A stretch of DNA of 64,000 bases from CAYNBT01 sp964396025. Lineage in GTDB: Bacteria > Patescibacteriota > WWE3 > UBA101185 > UBA10185. Of this stretch, positions 51,456 through 60,191 are shown piece after piece. The notes under the pieces are model-generated. The model was given only the letters and a program-made list of their open reading frames with translations. It was not told the origin of the DNA and ran no database searches. The stretch lies in the NCBI GenBank assembly GCA_964396025.1, contig CAYNBT010000001.1, positions 124,001 through 188,000 on the forward strand. Direction: 5' to 3'. The number at the start of each line of letters is the position of its first letter. Within the stretch, counting starts at the first letter, position 1. A program made the translations under genes and the position numbers.

Positions 51456-52205
51456 TCAATCAAGAGCAAAGGGCGTAATTACTATAGGCCCATTTTTAGT
51501 GATTGCCACAGTTTGTTCAAATAATCCGCCAAGGCTCCCGTCATAAGTCTCGATAGTCCAATCATCCTTCAAAATCTTGATTCTAGGACTGCCCTTTTGG
51601 TAGATGATTTCTATAGCTAAAACATACCCATCTTTTAAAACCTGACCTTGGCCCTTGTTTCCATAACCTGGTACATAGGGATCTTCGTGCAGTTTGCGCC
51701 CTATACCATGCCCCACCAACTCGCGCGAGACAGTGTAGCCCTGAGCCTCTACAATAGCCTGCATAGCATGCGATACATCCCCAACATGATTACCCACCTC
51801 ACAAGCAGATATGGCAGCCGCTAGAGCCTTCTTGCCGGTCATTAGGAACTTCTCTTCATTGCTTGTACCAACTTCAATAGTATAGGAGAGATCGGTGTTG
51901 AAACCCTTATAAAAAACTCCTAAATCTATGCTCACTAAATCACCTTTTTTGATCTTATAATCGTTGGGAATTCCATGTACTAAGCCCTGATTGATATTTA
52001 TACATGTTGCGAATGAATATCCTGGAACCAACTTAAAGGCACACTGCGCTCTGCTGGACAATATAAATTCTTCAACAAGCTGATCCAGATAGCGCGTAGT
52101 AACACCTTCTTTTACAGCTTCTAATGAAAGTTTCAAGGCATCTACAGCGATTTTCCCGCCTTCCTGCATGATTTCTATCTCTTCTGGTGACTTTTGTTTG
52201 ATCAT
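51456..52205 (-). CDS. map: Methionine aminopeptidase, type I
   Basis: Removes the initiator methionine. The 249-aa pita-bread enzyme has all five metal ligands in the usual motifs: two Asp in SIDLGVFYKGFNTDLSY, His in GHGIGRKLHE, Glu in LAIEIIY and Glu in EQTVAIT. It overlaps adk by 4 nt, the usual adk-map pair in a ribosomal operon. Confidence 0.95.
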   Translation of the reverse strand: MIKQKSPEEIEIMQEGGKIAVDALKLSLEAVKEGVTTRYLDQLVEEFILSSRAQCAFKLVPGYSFATCININQGLVHGIPNDYKIKKGDLVSIDLGVFYKGFNTDLSYTIEVGTSNEEKFLMTGKKALAAAISACEVGNHVGDVSHAMQAIVEAQGYTVSRELVGHGIGRKLHEDPYVPGYGNKGQGQVLKDGYVLAIEIIYQKGSPRIKILKDDWTIETYDGSLGGLFEQTVAITKNGPIVITPFALD

Positions 52206-52822
52206 ACAGAGATCTTAGCAAGGATATTCTGAGCAATTACATCCGGTGCTGGTTCCCCATCAACCTCTATCAACTTGCCCTGTTCTCTAAAGATTTGTAG
52301 AACTTTTGCAGTATCGGTGTTAAAAATTTCCCATCTTCGCATAACTACTTCTTCTTTGTCATCATTTCTATGTGTCAATTCTGCACCACAAACATCACAT
52401 ATGTTTTCAACTTTTGGAGGAAGGGTGTAAATGTTAAATGCGGTGTTATCTACGGGGCAAACTCTCCTACCACTTATACGATGAACAGATGTCTCGGGAG
52501 AAATGTTAATGAATATCACGTGATCAAAGATCGGATCAAACAGTTTTAGGTCTAAATCCTTTCTTCCCCATCCATCTAAAATGTAGCCTTTTGCGCATTC
52601 GGGTTTAGATGTTGTCTCTTTAAGTAACTGTGCCAAAAAATCCTGTGGTACTAACTCACCTTTTGACATACGGTCGTTTATTTCTTGATATCTTGGATGT
52701 GACACGGGTAAAGATCTCAAAACTTCCCCGTTCGAAATTAAGGGTATTCCCATTTTTTCTGACAGAATCCTACCAACAGTACCTTTACCGCAGCCTTGTG
52801 GGCCCATTAGAAGTATTTTCAT
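52202..52822 (-). CDS. adk: Adenylate kinase
   Basis: Interconverts ATP, AMP and ADP. A 206-aa protein with the P-loop MGPQGCGKGT (about residues 6-15), GYILDGWGRK and a LID region CPVDNTAF...CDVCGAELTHRND. In the LID zinc site the second Cys of the first pair is Asp (C-P-V-D), which may still allow C3D zinc binding. Position between secY and map is standard. Confidence 0.94.
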   Translation of the reverse strand: MKILLMGPQGCGKGTVGRILSEKMGIPLISNGEVLRSLPVSHPRYQEINDRMSKGELVPQDFLAQLLKETTSKPECAKGYILDGWGRKDLDLKLFDPIFDHVIFINISPETSVHRISGRRVCPVDNTAFNIYTLPPKVENICDVCGAELTHRNDDKEEVVMRRWEIFNTDTAKVLQIFREQGKLIEVDGEPAPDVIAQNILAKISV

Positions 52823-52823
52823 A

Positions 52824-53093
52824 TTATTCGTTAAGTGCAGACAGAATATCCATAGCCTGCCCTTTCATTCTTTTTTCAGACTTCTTTTCAACTTTTTTAA
52901 ACGCCTCATTGATAAGGTCCTTGATATCACGTCGTTCTTGACCATCGATTACAAAATACTCAATTTTCTTATCACCTCGCACAGTTACTGAAACCGTGCC
53001 TTTTTCTTCAACATGCAAAATTGATTCAAGTTGTTTTTGAACCTCCGATTGCATTTTCTTTAGCTTATGAAGTTGTTTTACTTTTTCAAACAT
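52824..53093 (-). CDS. YbaB/EbfC-family nucleoid-associated protein
   Basis: An 89-aa protein of the YbaB/EbfC fold: an N-terminal helix (FEKVKQLHKLKKMQSEVQKQL), a central beta section (TVSVTVRGDKKIEYFVIDG), and a C-terminal helix. YbaB usually lies next to dnaX or recR; here it sits between secY and adk. It probably binds DNA as a dimer. The end is 1 nt before adk, so it is co-transcribed with the translation and export genes. Confidence 0.8.
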   Translation of the reverse strand: MFEKVKQLHKLKKMQSEVQKQLESILHVEEKGTVSVTVRGDKKIEYFVIDGQERRDIKDLINEAFKKVEKKSEKRMKGQAMDILSALNE

Positions 53094-53160
53094 AGTTCCT
53101 TTTTATAGTTCCTCGTGCACCGACGAGCCTGAAGATACCACCACTATAGGTAGCAGTACT

Positions 53161-54420
53161 TCATAAATAATTTTCGTAACTCTTAGTCGCCGACATTGAT
53201 TCAATTTGTCTTATTGTATCAAGTATAACCGAAACAACAATCAAAACCCCTGTGCCACCAATTGCAAAGTTAGAGCCCAAGCCAAATACCTGGCCCAAAA
53301 TGTAAGGTAAAACCGCAACCAAACCCAAGAAAAACGCTCCTGCAATTGTTATCCTGGATATTATAGCTTTTAAATACCGTTCCGTTGATTTACCCGGCCT
53401 AATGCCTGGAATAAATCCACCACGCTTTTTTATATCATCTGATATTTTTTCCGAATTGAATTGGAAAGTAGTATAAAAATAGGTAAATATCATCACTAGT
53501 ACAAAGTAGACCAAGTTGTATAGTACAGAAGTAGCCGTAAAGTTAGAAGCCAAAAAGAATCCAAGATCTTGAAGGAATCCTACATCAGATGCTTGCAACG
53601 GTGCAGATAACAAAGAAGGTATTAGCACTATGGATACTGCAAATATTATTGGTATCACGCCAGCCTGATTAACTTTGATGGGCAGATAGTTTGCTGTCCT
53701 AGAACCGCCTGTAGAACGCCTACCATATTCAACAGCAATATTTCTTGTAGCCTCATTTACCAAAACTATGCTGGCGATCACCACAAGAGTTACACCCAAA
53801 ACAACTAACGAATTAACTAAACCTTGAGACTGAATGGTAGAAACAAATTGATACGCAGTTAACGGTAAGCTGCTTAATATGCCTGCCAAGATCAATAAGG
53901 ATATACCATTACCCAAGCCGTACTCGTTCACTAAATCACCAATCCATACTAAAACGAACGTGCCTGCTGTAAGAGAAAGGATAAGTATTAAAAGCGGAAA
54001 AGTGTCTAATGGTTTGAGTACCCCTTGTCTTGTTAACAAAAAGTAAACACCATAACTTTGAAGTAAAGTAATAGGCAAGGTTAGCAATTTTGTATATTGA
54101 TTCAATAACTCGCGCCCAGATTCGCCCTCTTTGGACAGCTCCTCAAGACTAGGGACTATTACAGTAAAAAGTTGCACGACTATGGATGCATTGATATATG
54201 GGGCAAGACCCAAAGTTACAATAGAAAAGTTTTGAAAGGCGCCACCACTAAAAACATTAAACAGATTAAATATCGAATTTCCTTGCAGATAAGCTCGTAT
54301 GGTTTCTACATCTACTCCTGGAGCCGGAATGTGTGCCATAAGTCTAAACAAAGCAATTACGCCAAGTGAGAACAAAAGTTTATTTCTAATTTCGCGAGTC
54401 TTAAATATTTTACGAAACAT
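53161..54420 (-). CDS. secY: Protein translocase subunit SecY
   Basis: The 419-aa channel of the Sec system with ten helices. The plug and first helix start LLFSLGVIALFRLMAHIPAPGVD, the cytosolic C5 loop has a KKRGGFIPGIRPGK motif that docks the ribosome and SecA, and the end is IESMSATKSYENYL. It follows L15, as in the spc operon. Confidence 0.95.
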   Translation of the reverse strand: MFRKIFKTREIRNKLLFSLGVIALFRLMAHIPAPGVDVETIRAYLQGNSIFNLFNVFSGGAFQNFSIVTLGLAPYINASIVVQLFTVIVPSLEELSKEGESGRELLNQYTKLLTLPITLLQSYGVYFLLTRQGVLKPLDTFPLLILILSLTAGTFVLVWIGDLVNEYGLGNGISLLILAGILSSLPLTAYQFVSTIQSQGLVNSLVVLGVTLVVIASIVLVNEATRNIAVEYGRRSTGGSRTANYLPIKVNQAGVIPIIFAVSIVLIPSLLSAPLQASDVGFLQDLGFFLASNFTATSVLYNLVYFVLVMIFTYFYTTFQFNSEKISDDIKKRGGFIPGIRPGKSTERYLKAIISRITIAGAFFLGLVAVLPYILGQVFGLGSNFAIGGTGVLIVVSVILDTIRQIESMSATKSYENYL

Positions 54421-54444
54421 TGATAGGATTCTAAACTAACAATA

Positions 54445-54897
54445 CTATTTTTCTGTAATGTCACCGCCAGCAGCTTTTATAGCCAAAAGAGCTGTTTGAG
54501 TAGCAAGAAATCCCTTTAAAGTGAGTTTTTTGTATAACTTACCATTGTTAAGTACTTTTACTCCGTGTTTAGCAATCTTTTTAATGATACCCTTAAGTAC
54601 TAAATCCTGAGGAACAACTACAGCACCATCCTCAAACACGTTTAATCTGTTCAAAGGAACTTCACTATACATTTTTGTTGTAGGATTACTAAAACCACCC
54701 AATTCTGGAAGACGCTTAAACAACGGGACTTGTCCTCCTTCAAAGCCGATTGGAATGTTGGCACCAGTTCGGGACTTTTGACCTTTTGTACCCTTACCTG
54801 TGGTGTGACCACCGCTGCCGCTACCATAACCTCTACCTACTCTATCTTTTTTCTTTTTGGTACCTGCTAATTTTGGTAATTTACTTAATACGTTCAT
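54445..54897 (-). CDS. rplO: 50S ribosomal protein L15 (uL15)
   Basis: A 150-aa protein with the Gly-rich start VGRGYGSGSGGHTTGKGTKG and the RLPELGGFSNP element. The ATG at 54897 overlaps the S5 stop (ATGA). There is no L30 gene between S5 and L15, the position it normally takes. Confidence 0.95.
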   Translation of the reverse strand: MNVLSKLPKLAGTKKKKDRVGRGYGSGSGGHTTGKGTKGQKSRTGANIPIGFEGGQVPLFKRLPELGGFSNPTTKMYSEVPLNRLNVFEDGAVVVPQDLVLKGIIKKIAKHGVKVLNNGKLYKKLTLKGFLATQTALLAIKAAGGDITEK

Positions 54898-55346
54898 ACT
54901 TCCTTTAACTTGCCTAATGCGGCAAAGGTACATTGCACATTGTTCAACTTGTTACTTGATCCAAGCATTTTGGCTGAGATATCCTTTACGCCAGCAAGTT
55001 CCATTACATGTCTGATAACACCACCTGCAATAATACCAGAACCTTCAGGCGCTGGTTTTATTTTTACAGAAGAGGCTCTGAATTTACCCAAAACCTCATG
55101 TGGAATAGTGTTGCCCTTTAGATTTATATTCATAACACTCTTCTTAGCAACTCCTATGCCTTTTGCGATAGCAGACTTTACATCTACAGATTTACCTAAA
55201 CCAACTCCAACACGCCCTTTACGATTCCCTACAATAACGAGTGCGGTAAAACCTACTTTGTTACCACCTTGCGTTTTTTTTGAAACTCTCTTGATCTCAA
55301 CAACGCGTTCTTCGTATTCATCTTTAATCAAAAAATCTTTTGCCAT
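54894..55346 (-). CDS. rpsE: 30S ribosomal protein S5 (uS5)
   Basis: A 150-aa protein of the decoding side. It starts with a double-stranded RNA-binding-like region (ALVIVGNRKGRVGVGLGKS) and ends in a domain with APEGSGIIAGG. It overlaps L18 by 1 nt and L15 by 4 nt. Confidence 0.96.
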   Translation of the reverse strand: MAKDFLIKDEYEERVVEIKRVSKKTQGGNKVGFTALVIVGNRKGRVGVGLGKSVDVKSAIAKGIGVAKKSVMNINLKGNTIPHEVLGKFRASSVKIKPAPEGSGIIAGGVIRHVMELAGVKDISAKMLGSSNKLNNVQCTFAALGKLKEV

Positions 55347-55699
55347 TAAAAACTAAGACCTCCTTCTCTTGCACCATCGGCAAGGCTTTTGACTCTGCCA
55401 TGGTATTTGTAGCTACTTCTATCAAAAACTGCTTTTTTAATTTTCTTTTCCAAAGCTCGTGCGGCAAGGGCCTTACCCAAAGTAAAAGCGGCTTCAACTT
55501 TTGTCTTGCCTTCATGAGTTTGATTAATAATATCCCCAACAGATACCAAGGTCTTACCAGCTACATCATCTATAAGCTGCGCATAAATGTATTTGTTTGA
55601 TCTAAAAACAGCTAATCTAGGGGTCGACATTGTACCCGAGACTTTGCGCCTTACTCTAAGTTTTCTTCTTTCTTTATTGTTTCTAAGTATGTTTTTCAT
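55346..55699 (-). CDS. rplR: 50S ribosomal protein L18 (uL18)
   Basis: A 117-aa 5S-rRNA-binding protein. The core is RLAVFRSNKYIYAQLIDD, and the end YKYHGRVKSLADGAREGGLSF is typical. Adjacent to L6 (1-nt gap) and S5. Confidence 0.95.
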   Translation of the reverse strand: MKNILRNNKERRKLRVRRKVSGTMSTPRLAVFRSNKYIYAQLIDDVAGKTLVSVGDIINQTHEGKTKVEAAFTLGKALAARALEKKIKKAVFDRSSYKYHGRVKSLADGAREGGLSF

Positions 55700-55700
55700 A

Positions 55701-56240
55701 TTATGCCTTCCCTGCCTTACCTGCTTTTCTTCTTATATGCTCACCAAAGTATTTAATTCCCTTGCCTTTGTAAGGTTCCGGCTCTCTAATTTTTCTAATC
55801 AATGAAGCAGTCAATCCAACAAGCTGCTTATCGCTACCCTTGATAATAATGTTCTTCTCATCAGGTACATCAAATGAAATACCTTCGGGTGCTTTGACAT
55901 TTACGGGATGTGAAAACCCTATTGAAATTGTAAGATCATTGCCGCTTTTCTTTACTCTATAGCCCACACCAACAAGTTCTAATTTTTTCTCAAAACTTTG
56001 TGTTACACCCTTAACCATATTATTAATCAAAGCCCTTGTTAAGCCCCAATAAGCACTTTCAGTTTTGGATTCTTCCTTTAAGGCTACGGTTACGGTGTTA
56101 TCTTTTATTAGCACGGTAACTTCAGGTCTAAGTTCTTGTGTTAGTGTGCCCTTTGGGCCTTTAACCACTACTTTACCTTCAGCTGTTGTAACTGTTACGC
56201 CTTGAGGTATTTCAATTAGCATTTTTCCTATTCTTGACAT
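55701..56240 (-). CDS. rplF: 50S ribosomal protein L6 (uL6)
   Basis: A 179-aa protein with two RNA-recognition-like domains; the second has GVGYRVKKSGNDLTISIGFSH and the end EPYKGKGIKYFGEHIRRKAGKAG is canonical. The ATG at 56240 gives MSRIGKM, better than the upstream in-frame codons. Confidence 0.95.
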   Translation of the reverse strand: MSRIGKMLIEIPQGVTVTTAEGKVVVKGPKGTLTQELRPEVTVLIKDNTVTVALKEESKTESAYWGLTRALINNMVKGVTQSFEKKLELVGVGYRVKKSGNDLTISIGFSHPVNVKAPEGISFDVPDEKNIIIKGSDKQLVGLTASLIRKIREPEPYKGKGIKYFGEHIRRKAGKAGKA

Positions 56241-56248
56241 ATAAAATC

Positions 56249-56647
56249 CTACCAAACCTTCAAAATAACTTCGCCGCCGAGCTTCTTTTTGCGAGCTTCT
56301 AAATTGGTTACAAGTCCTCGTGAAGTTGAAACTATAGAGACACCATATCCACCTGACACTGACTTCAAATCTCTGGCACCGGAATATATTCTTCGACCAG
56401 GTTTTGAAACACGCTTTATATCAGTAAGTACCGGAGTCCCACCCTTATAAGATAAAACCAACCTTAAACCTTTATGAGTAGAATCCTTTTCTTTAAAAAC
56501 CTTAACATCTTCCAAAAAACTGTTTTGCTTCAATAGTTTGGCTGTATCTTCACACATCTTGGTATAAGGAATTTCAACAAATTCTTTTCGAGCCAAGTAT
56601 GCATTTTTTATTGTACTTACCATGTTTGATAATGTATCTAATGACAT
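56249..56647 (-). CDS. rpsH: 30S ribosomal protein S8 (uS8)
   Basis: A 132-aa protein that binds the 16S central domain. The end GGYGVSIVSTSRGLVTNLEARKKKLGGEVILKVW is nearly the textbook S8 C-terminus. Confidence 0.96.
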   Translation of the reverse strand: MSLDTLSNMVSTIKNAYLARKEFVEIPYTKMCEDTAKLLKQNSFLEDVKVFKEKDSTHKGLRLVLSYKGGTPVLTDIKRVSKPGRRIYSGARDLKSVSGGYGVSIVSTSRGLVTNLEARKKKLGGEVILKVW

Positions 56648-56660
56648 ATATAACCGTTTC

Positions 56661-56846
56661 TTACCAGCTCGATTTTTTCACTCCAGGTAAATTACCCTGA
56701 TGTGCAAGCTCTCTAAAACAAATACGACAAATCCCAAATCTTCTCATAAATCCTCGTGGTCTTTTACAAATGTTACATCTGTTATAGGTACGCACCTTGA
56801 ACTTGGGTGCTCTACCATGTTTAGCTATCAATGATTTCTTTGCCAT
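56661..56846 (-). CDS. rpsN: 30S ribosomal protein S14, zinc form (uS14)
   Basis: A 61-aa type-Z S14 with the four-Cys site CNICKRPRG...CRICF. It overlaps the L5 stop by 1 nt. Confidence 0.96.
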   Translation of the reverse strand: MAKKSLIAKHGRAPKFKVRTYNRCNICKRPRGFMRRFGICRICFRELAHQGNLPGVKKSSW

Positions 56847-57400
56847 TACTTAGTATCCTTTCTAAAGGGCATTCCCAACATTTCTAAAAGAAGTTTATTT
56901 TCTTCTTTGTTAGGGGAACTCATAACTATCGTTACCTCAAGACTTCTGATTGCTTTGACTACGTTCGGATTAACTTCAGGAAATATAGTATGTTCTTTTA
57001 TACCTAAAGAATAATTACCTAGTTTATCAAAAGACGTTGGACTAACACCACCGAAATCCCTAACCTTTGGAAGAACGATGTTGATTAGTTTATCCAAAAA
57101 CGCCCACATCTTATCATTTCTAAGAGTTACTGCAACACCTACAGGGTCGCCTTTTCTTATTTTGAAGCTTGCCACAGATAAACGGGACTTTCTTATCGAA
57201 GGTTTCTGACCTGAGAGAGAAGCAAGTTCTTCTGTAAAAAGATCTACAAACTCCCTGTTATCTTTAATGCTACCTATACCAGAGTTTACAATAATTTTTT
57301 GAACTCTAGGTACCTGCATTATATTCTCAAGCTTAAGCTGCTTTAACAGTTCCTTTGAGATTTGTTCATTATACTTTTTAAATAATCTATTCTTTTCCAT
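56846..57400 (-). CDS. rplE: 50S ribosomal protein L5 (uL5)
   Basis: A 184-aa 5S-rRNA partner. It has VQKIIVNSGIGSIKDN, GQKPSIRKSRLSVASFKIRKGDPVG and a NYSLGIKEHTIFPEV element. Normal size and location. Confidence 0.96.
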   Translation of the reverse strand: MEKNRLFKKYNEQISKELLKQLKLENIMQVPRVQKIIVNSGIGSIKDNREFVDLFTEELASLSGQKPSIRKSRLSVASFKIRKGDPVGVAVTLRNDKMWAFLDKLINIVLPKVRDFGGVSPTSFDKLGNYSLGIKEHTIFPEVNPNVVKAIRSLEVTIVMSSPNKEENKLLLEMLGMPFRKDTK

Positions 57401-57403
57401 ATA

Positions 57404-57715
57404 CTATTTATCCAAAACCTCACCGCATTTTCTGCAAACACGATATTTCCTGCCCTTTAGCTCTTTGTAACCTACGCGTACTGGTCTGCTGCATTTCTCG
57501 CAGATAACCATAAGGTTAGAAACTTGAAGAGGCTTTTCCATAGAAACTATACCGCCCTCTTTTGACAAAACACCGGGTTTGATATGCCTCTTAACAATGT
57601 TCACTCCCGAGACAACAACCTTGTTGACCGAAGAAAGAACTTTTACAACAGCACCCTCTTTGCCTTTGTCCTTACCTGATATAACTTTTACTTTGTCATT
57701 TAATTTAAGTTTCAT
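57404..57715 (-). CDS. rplX: 50S ribosomal protein L24 (uL24) with C-terminal zinc ribbon
   Basis: A 103-aa protein starting with the KOW motif (VISGKDKGKEGAVVKVL). The C-terminal part has CEKC...CRKC (two C-x2-C pairs), a zinc-ribbon variant present in some L24 proteins. It is next to L14 (3-nt gap). Confidence 0.95.
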   Translation of the reverse strand: MKLKLNDKVKVISGKDKGKEGAVVKVLSSVNKVVVSGVNIVKRHIKPGVLSKEGGIVSMEKPLQVSNLMVICEKCSRPVRVGYKELKGRKYRVCRKCGEVLDK

Positions 57716-57718
57716 ATA

Positions 57719-58087
57719 TTACCAAACCTCCTTTGCGAGAGATACCACCTTAAGAAATCCTTTATCTCTCAATTCTCTGCTTACAGGACCGAACACGCGA
57801 GTACCGATCATCTTCTTATCTTTGTCTACCACCACTGCAGCGTTATCATCAAATCTAACATAGCTACCATCTTTCCTGCGCTTTTCTTTTTTTGTTCTAA
57901 CTATTACCACTCTAACAACGGAATGATCTTTTACAGTGCCGGTAGAAGAAGCACCCTTAACTACAGCGGTTACTTCATCGCCTACAAATGCAAATTTTCT
58001 ATTTGAACTTCCTGGTATACCAATAACCTTTAGTTTCTTGGCACCGGAGTTATCTGCTACGTTTAAACTTGATCCTACTGGTATCAT
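57719..58087 (-). CDS. rplN: 50S ribosomal protein L14 (uL14)
   Basis: A 122-aa protein of the factor-binding region. It begins SSLNVADNSGAKKLKVIG and ends with IGTRVFGPVSRELRDKGFLKVVSLA, both typical. Confidence 0.96.
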   Translation of the reverse strand: MIPVGSSLNVADNSGAKKLKVIGIPGSSNRKFAFVGDEVTAVVKGASSTGTVKDHSVVRVVIVRTKKEKRRKDGSYVRFDDNAAVVVDKDKKMIGTRVFGPVSRELRDKGFLKVVSLAKEVW

Positions 58088-58091
58088 ATGC

Positions 58092-58328
58092 TTATTCCTC
58101 GATAATACTTATCACTTTCCAAGCAATCTCCTTGCTTACAGGTGCACATTCTTCAATATAAACTACATCCCCAATTTTTGCGTTAAGGGGATCCACCGCC
58201 TTATACTTCTTAGTTGAAATAACCATCTTACTATATATAGGATGAGGCTTGGTTGTGTCAACTGCTACTACAACAGCGTTTGTCATTTTATTTGATGTTA
58301 CTTTGCCTTTAAGCACTTTTTTACTCAT
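58092..58328 (-). CDS. rpsQ: 30S ribosomal protein S17 (uS17)
   Basis: A 78-aa OB-fold protein. The ATG at 58328 (MSKKVLKGKVTSNK) is 1 nt from the L29 stop. The core KMTNAVVVAVDTTKPHPIY is standard. Confidence 0.94.
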   Translation of the reverse strand: MSKKVLKGKVTSNKMTNAVVVAVDTTKPHPIYSKMVISTKKYKAVDPLNAKIGDVVYIEECAPVSKEIAWKVISIIEE

Positions 58329-58329
58329 A

Positions 58330-58527
58330 TTATTCTTTATTTGCCAAAGATGTTTGTACTCTGGCAATTTCCTTTCTTATCTGTCTTGGTTTCCTAGTAT
58401 TCTTCTCTTTCTTGAGCATTAGACTCTCAACCATTTTCTGGTATGAAGATTTAAGACTTTGCAAATCTTTGATAAGCTCCTCTTTAGTCTTACTATTGTA
58501 ATCTTGTTTAACAACTTTCTTACTCAT
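58330..58527 (-). CDS. rpmC: 50S ribosomal protein L29 (uL29)
   Basis: A 65-aa helical hairpin protein near the exit tunnel with an unusually Lys-rich start. The second helix KNTRKPRQIRKEIARVQT is the L29 signature. It overlaps L16 by 4 nt. Confidence 0.9.
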   Translation of the reverse strand: MSKKVVKQDYNSKTKEELIKDLQSLKSSYQKMVESLMLKKEKNTRKPRQIRKEIARVQTSLANKE

Positions 58528-58940
58528 AATTGATCCTCTGCTTTAATAAAACGCATCTTCAACGGAAGTTTGTGTGCCGCACGCTCAAAAGCTACTCTAG
58601 CTGTTTCCTCGGTTACACCTGAGATTTCAAAGACGATCTTTCCAGGTTTGATAACAGCGGCGTAATGATCTACAGGGGATTTACCACTTCCCATTCTAGT
58701 TTCATTAGGTTTCTTTGAGACAGGTTTGTCTGGAAATATTCGGATCCAAAGCTTTCCACCTCTCTTAGTTTGATGAGCAATTGCTTTTCTAGCAGATTCT
58801 ATCTGACGGGATGTGATAAGTCCTCGATCTTCAGATTTCAATGCATAATCTCCAAAAGATATGTAGCTTCCTCTTGTAGCAACACCTTTGTTGTTACCTC
58901 TTTGCTGTTTTCTGTATTTGACCTTCTTTGGTAGTAACAT
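58524..58940 (-). CDS. rplP: 50S ribosomal protein L16 (uL16)
   Basis: A 138-aa protein near the A-site tRNA. It starts MLLPKKVKYRKQQRG and has WIRIFPDKPVSKKPNETRMGSGKS, the conserved loop toward the peptidyl-transferase centre. Confidence 0.96.
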   Translation of the reverse strand: MLLPKKVKYRKQQRGNNKGVATRGSYISFGDYALKSEDRGLITSRQIESARKAIAHQTKRGGKLWIRIFPDKPVSKKPNETRMGSGKSPVDHYAAVIKPGKIVFEISGVTEETARVAFERAAHKLPLKMRFIKAEDQL

Positions 58941-58942
58941 GT

Positions 58943-59575
58943 TTAAATCTCCTGCTCACCTTTGTAAATCCATACTTTTATACCGATTAGTCCAAAGAGC
59001 ATTTTACAGTGGACTTGCGCATAGTCAATATCTGCACGCAATGTCTGTGTTGGAACAGGTCCCTTAGAAAATCTCTCAGAGCGCGCAATAGAGTTTCCAC
59101 CGCTTAACAATCCTGCAAGTTTAATTTTTATGCCTTTAGCACCCTTGTCTAATGCGGAGTTGATTGCAGAGGCGATTACGCTTCTATAAGGCTTTCTTTT
59201 CTTAAGCTGGCGAGCAATGTAATCTGCTACAAGCTTTGCTTCAATCTCAGGAACCTTTACTTCTTCGGCTGTTATAGAAATCTTTGAACTGGTTATCTTT
59301 TCTAAATCTTTCTTTACAGCATCCACAATACTACCGCCTCTACCGATTACGACACCGGGTTTTGAAACGTGCACGCGAATGTTTACTTCATTAGGAGACC
59401 TCTCAATATCTATAGATCGAACACCTGCTAAAGCAAACTTGTTGCTCAAAACTTCTCTCAATTTATAGTCTTCCAAAACGTGCTTTGAGTAAGTATTCTT
59501 ATCTACAAACCATCGTGATTTCCAATCTTTTGAAATTCCAATTCTAAAACCGGTTGGATTTATTTTCTGTCCCAT
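58943..59575 (-). CDS. rpsC: 30S ribosomal protein S3 (uS3)
   Basis: A 210-aa protein at the mRNA entry. It starts MGQKINPTGFRIGI and has a KH domain with KPGVVIGRGGSIVD. It overlaps L22 by 1 nt. The last residue run GIKVWIYKGE is the normal C-terminus. Confidence 0.96.
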   Translation of the reverse strand: MGQKINPTGFRIGISKDWKSRWFVDKNTYSKHVLEDYKLREVLSNKFALAGVRSIDIERSPNEVNIRVHVSKPGVVIGRGGSIVDAVKKDLEKITSSKISITAEEVKVPEIEAKLVADYIARQLKKRKPYRSVIASAINSALDKGAKGIKIKLAGLLSGGNSIARSERFSKGPVPTQTLRADIDYAQVHCKMLFGLIGIKVWIYKGEQEI

Positions 59576-59922
59576 TACTTAGTCCTTTCGGATAAACCAA
59601 CAATAATATGACTTGTTCTTTTCCTAATAGGGCTAAATCTACCTCTAGCTACAATTCTTCCTCTTTTTTGGATTGGTCCTGTGTTAACTTGTAAATCGGA
59701 AACTATCAAATTGTCTTCTTTCAAATTTAAGTTCGTTTTGGCGCTAGCAACAGCAGACTTAAGAACTTTGTTGATTAATGCTCCAGCCTTTGTTTTGTTA
59801 AAAGTTAAGACTCTTGCAGCATCCTTAACCGAAGCATTTCTCACCAAATCCATAACTATACGCACCTTTTTTGGTGATATGTGCAAATATTTACCTGTTG
59901 AATATACTTGTGCCTTATTCAT
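59575..59922 (-). CDS. rplV: 50S ribosomal protein L22 (uL22)
   Basis: A 115-aa exit-tunnel protein. It has YLHISPKKVRIVMDLVRN at the start and GRIVARGRFSPIRKRTSHI in the tunnel loop region. Confidence 0.95.
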   Translation of the reverse strand: MNKAQVYSTGKYLHISPKKVRIVMDLVRNASVKDAARVLTFNKTKAGALINKVLKSAVASAKTNLNLKEDNLIVSDLQVNTGPIQKRGRIVARGRFSPIRKRTSHIIVGLSERTK

Positions 59923-59924
59923 AA

Positions 59925-60191
59925 TTAGATCTTCTTTGAGGAATGTCCTCTAAATGTCCTTGTTAAAGAAAATTCGCCTAGTTTATGCCCAACCATAGAT
60001 TCAGTTACATATACAGGAATGTGGGTTTTGCCATTATGTACCTCTATAGTAAAACCAACCATTTCAGGAGATATAGTTGATCTTCTAGACCATGTCTTAA
60101 AGGTCTTTTTGGCACCTGTATTCAATATTGTGGTTACTTTTTTTAATACTTTTTCGTCAATAAATGGGCCTTTTTTCAATGATCTTGTCAT
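59925..60191 (-). CDS. rpsS: 30S ribosomal protein S19 (uS19)
   Basis: An 88-aa head protein. It begins MTRSLKKGPFIDEKVLKKV and has HKLGEFSLTRTFRGHS. It overlaps L2 by 4 nt. Confidence 0.96.
   Translation of the reverse strand: MTRSLKKGPFIDEKVLKKVTTILNTGAKKTFKTWSRRSTISPEMVGFTIEVHNGKTHIPVYVTESMVGHKLGEFSLTRTFRGHSSKKI

Noticed and set aside
54910..55356. 148-codon plus-strand frame opposite rpsE
   Set aside because: Antisense shadow of S5, explained by codon bias of the real gene.
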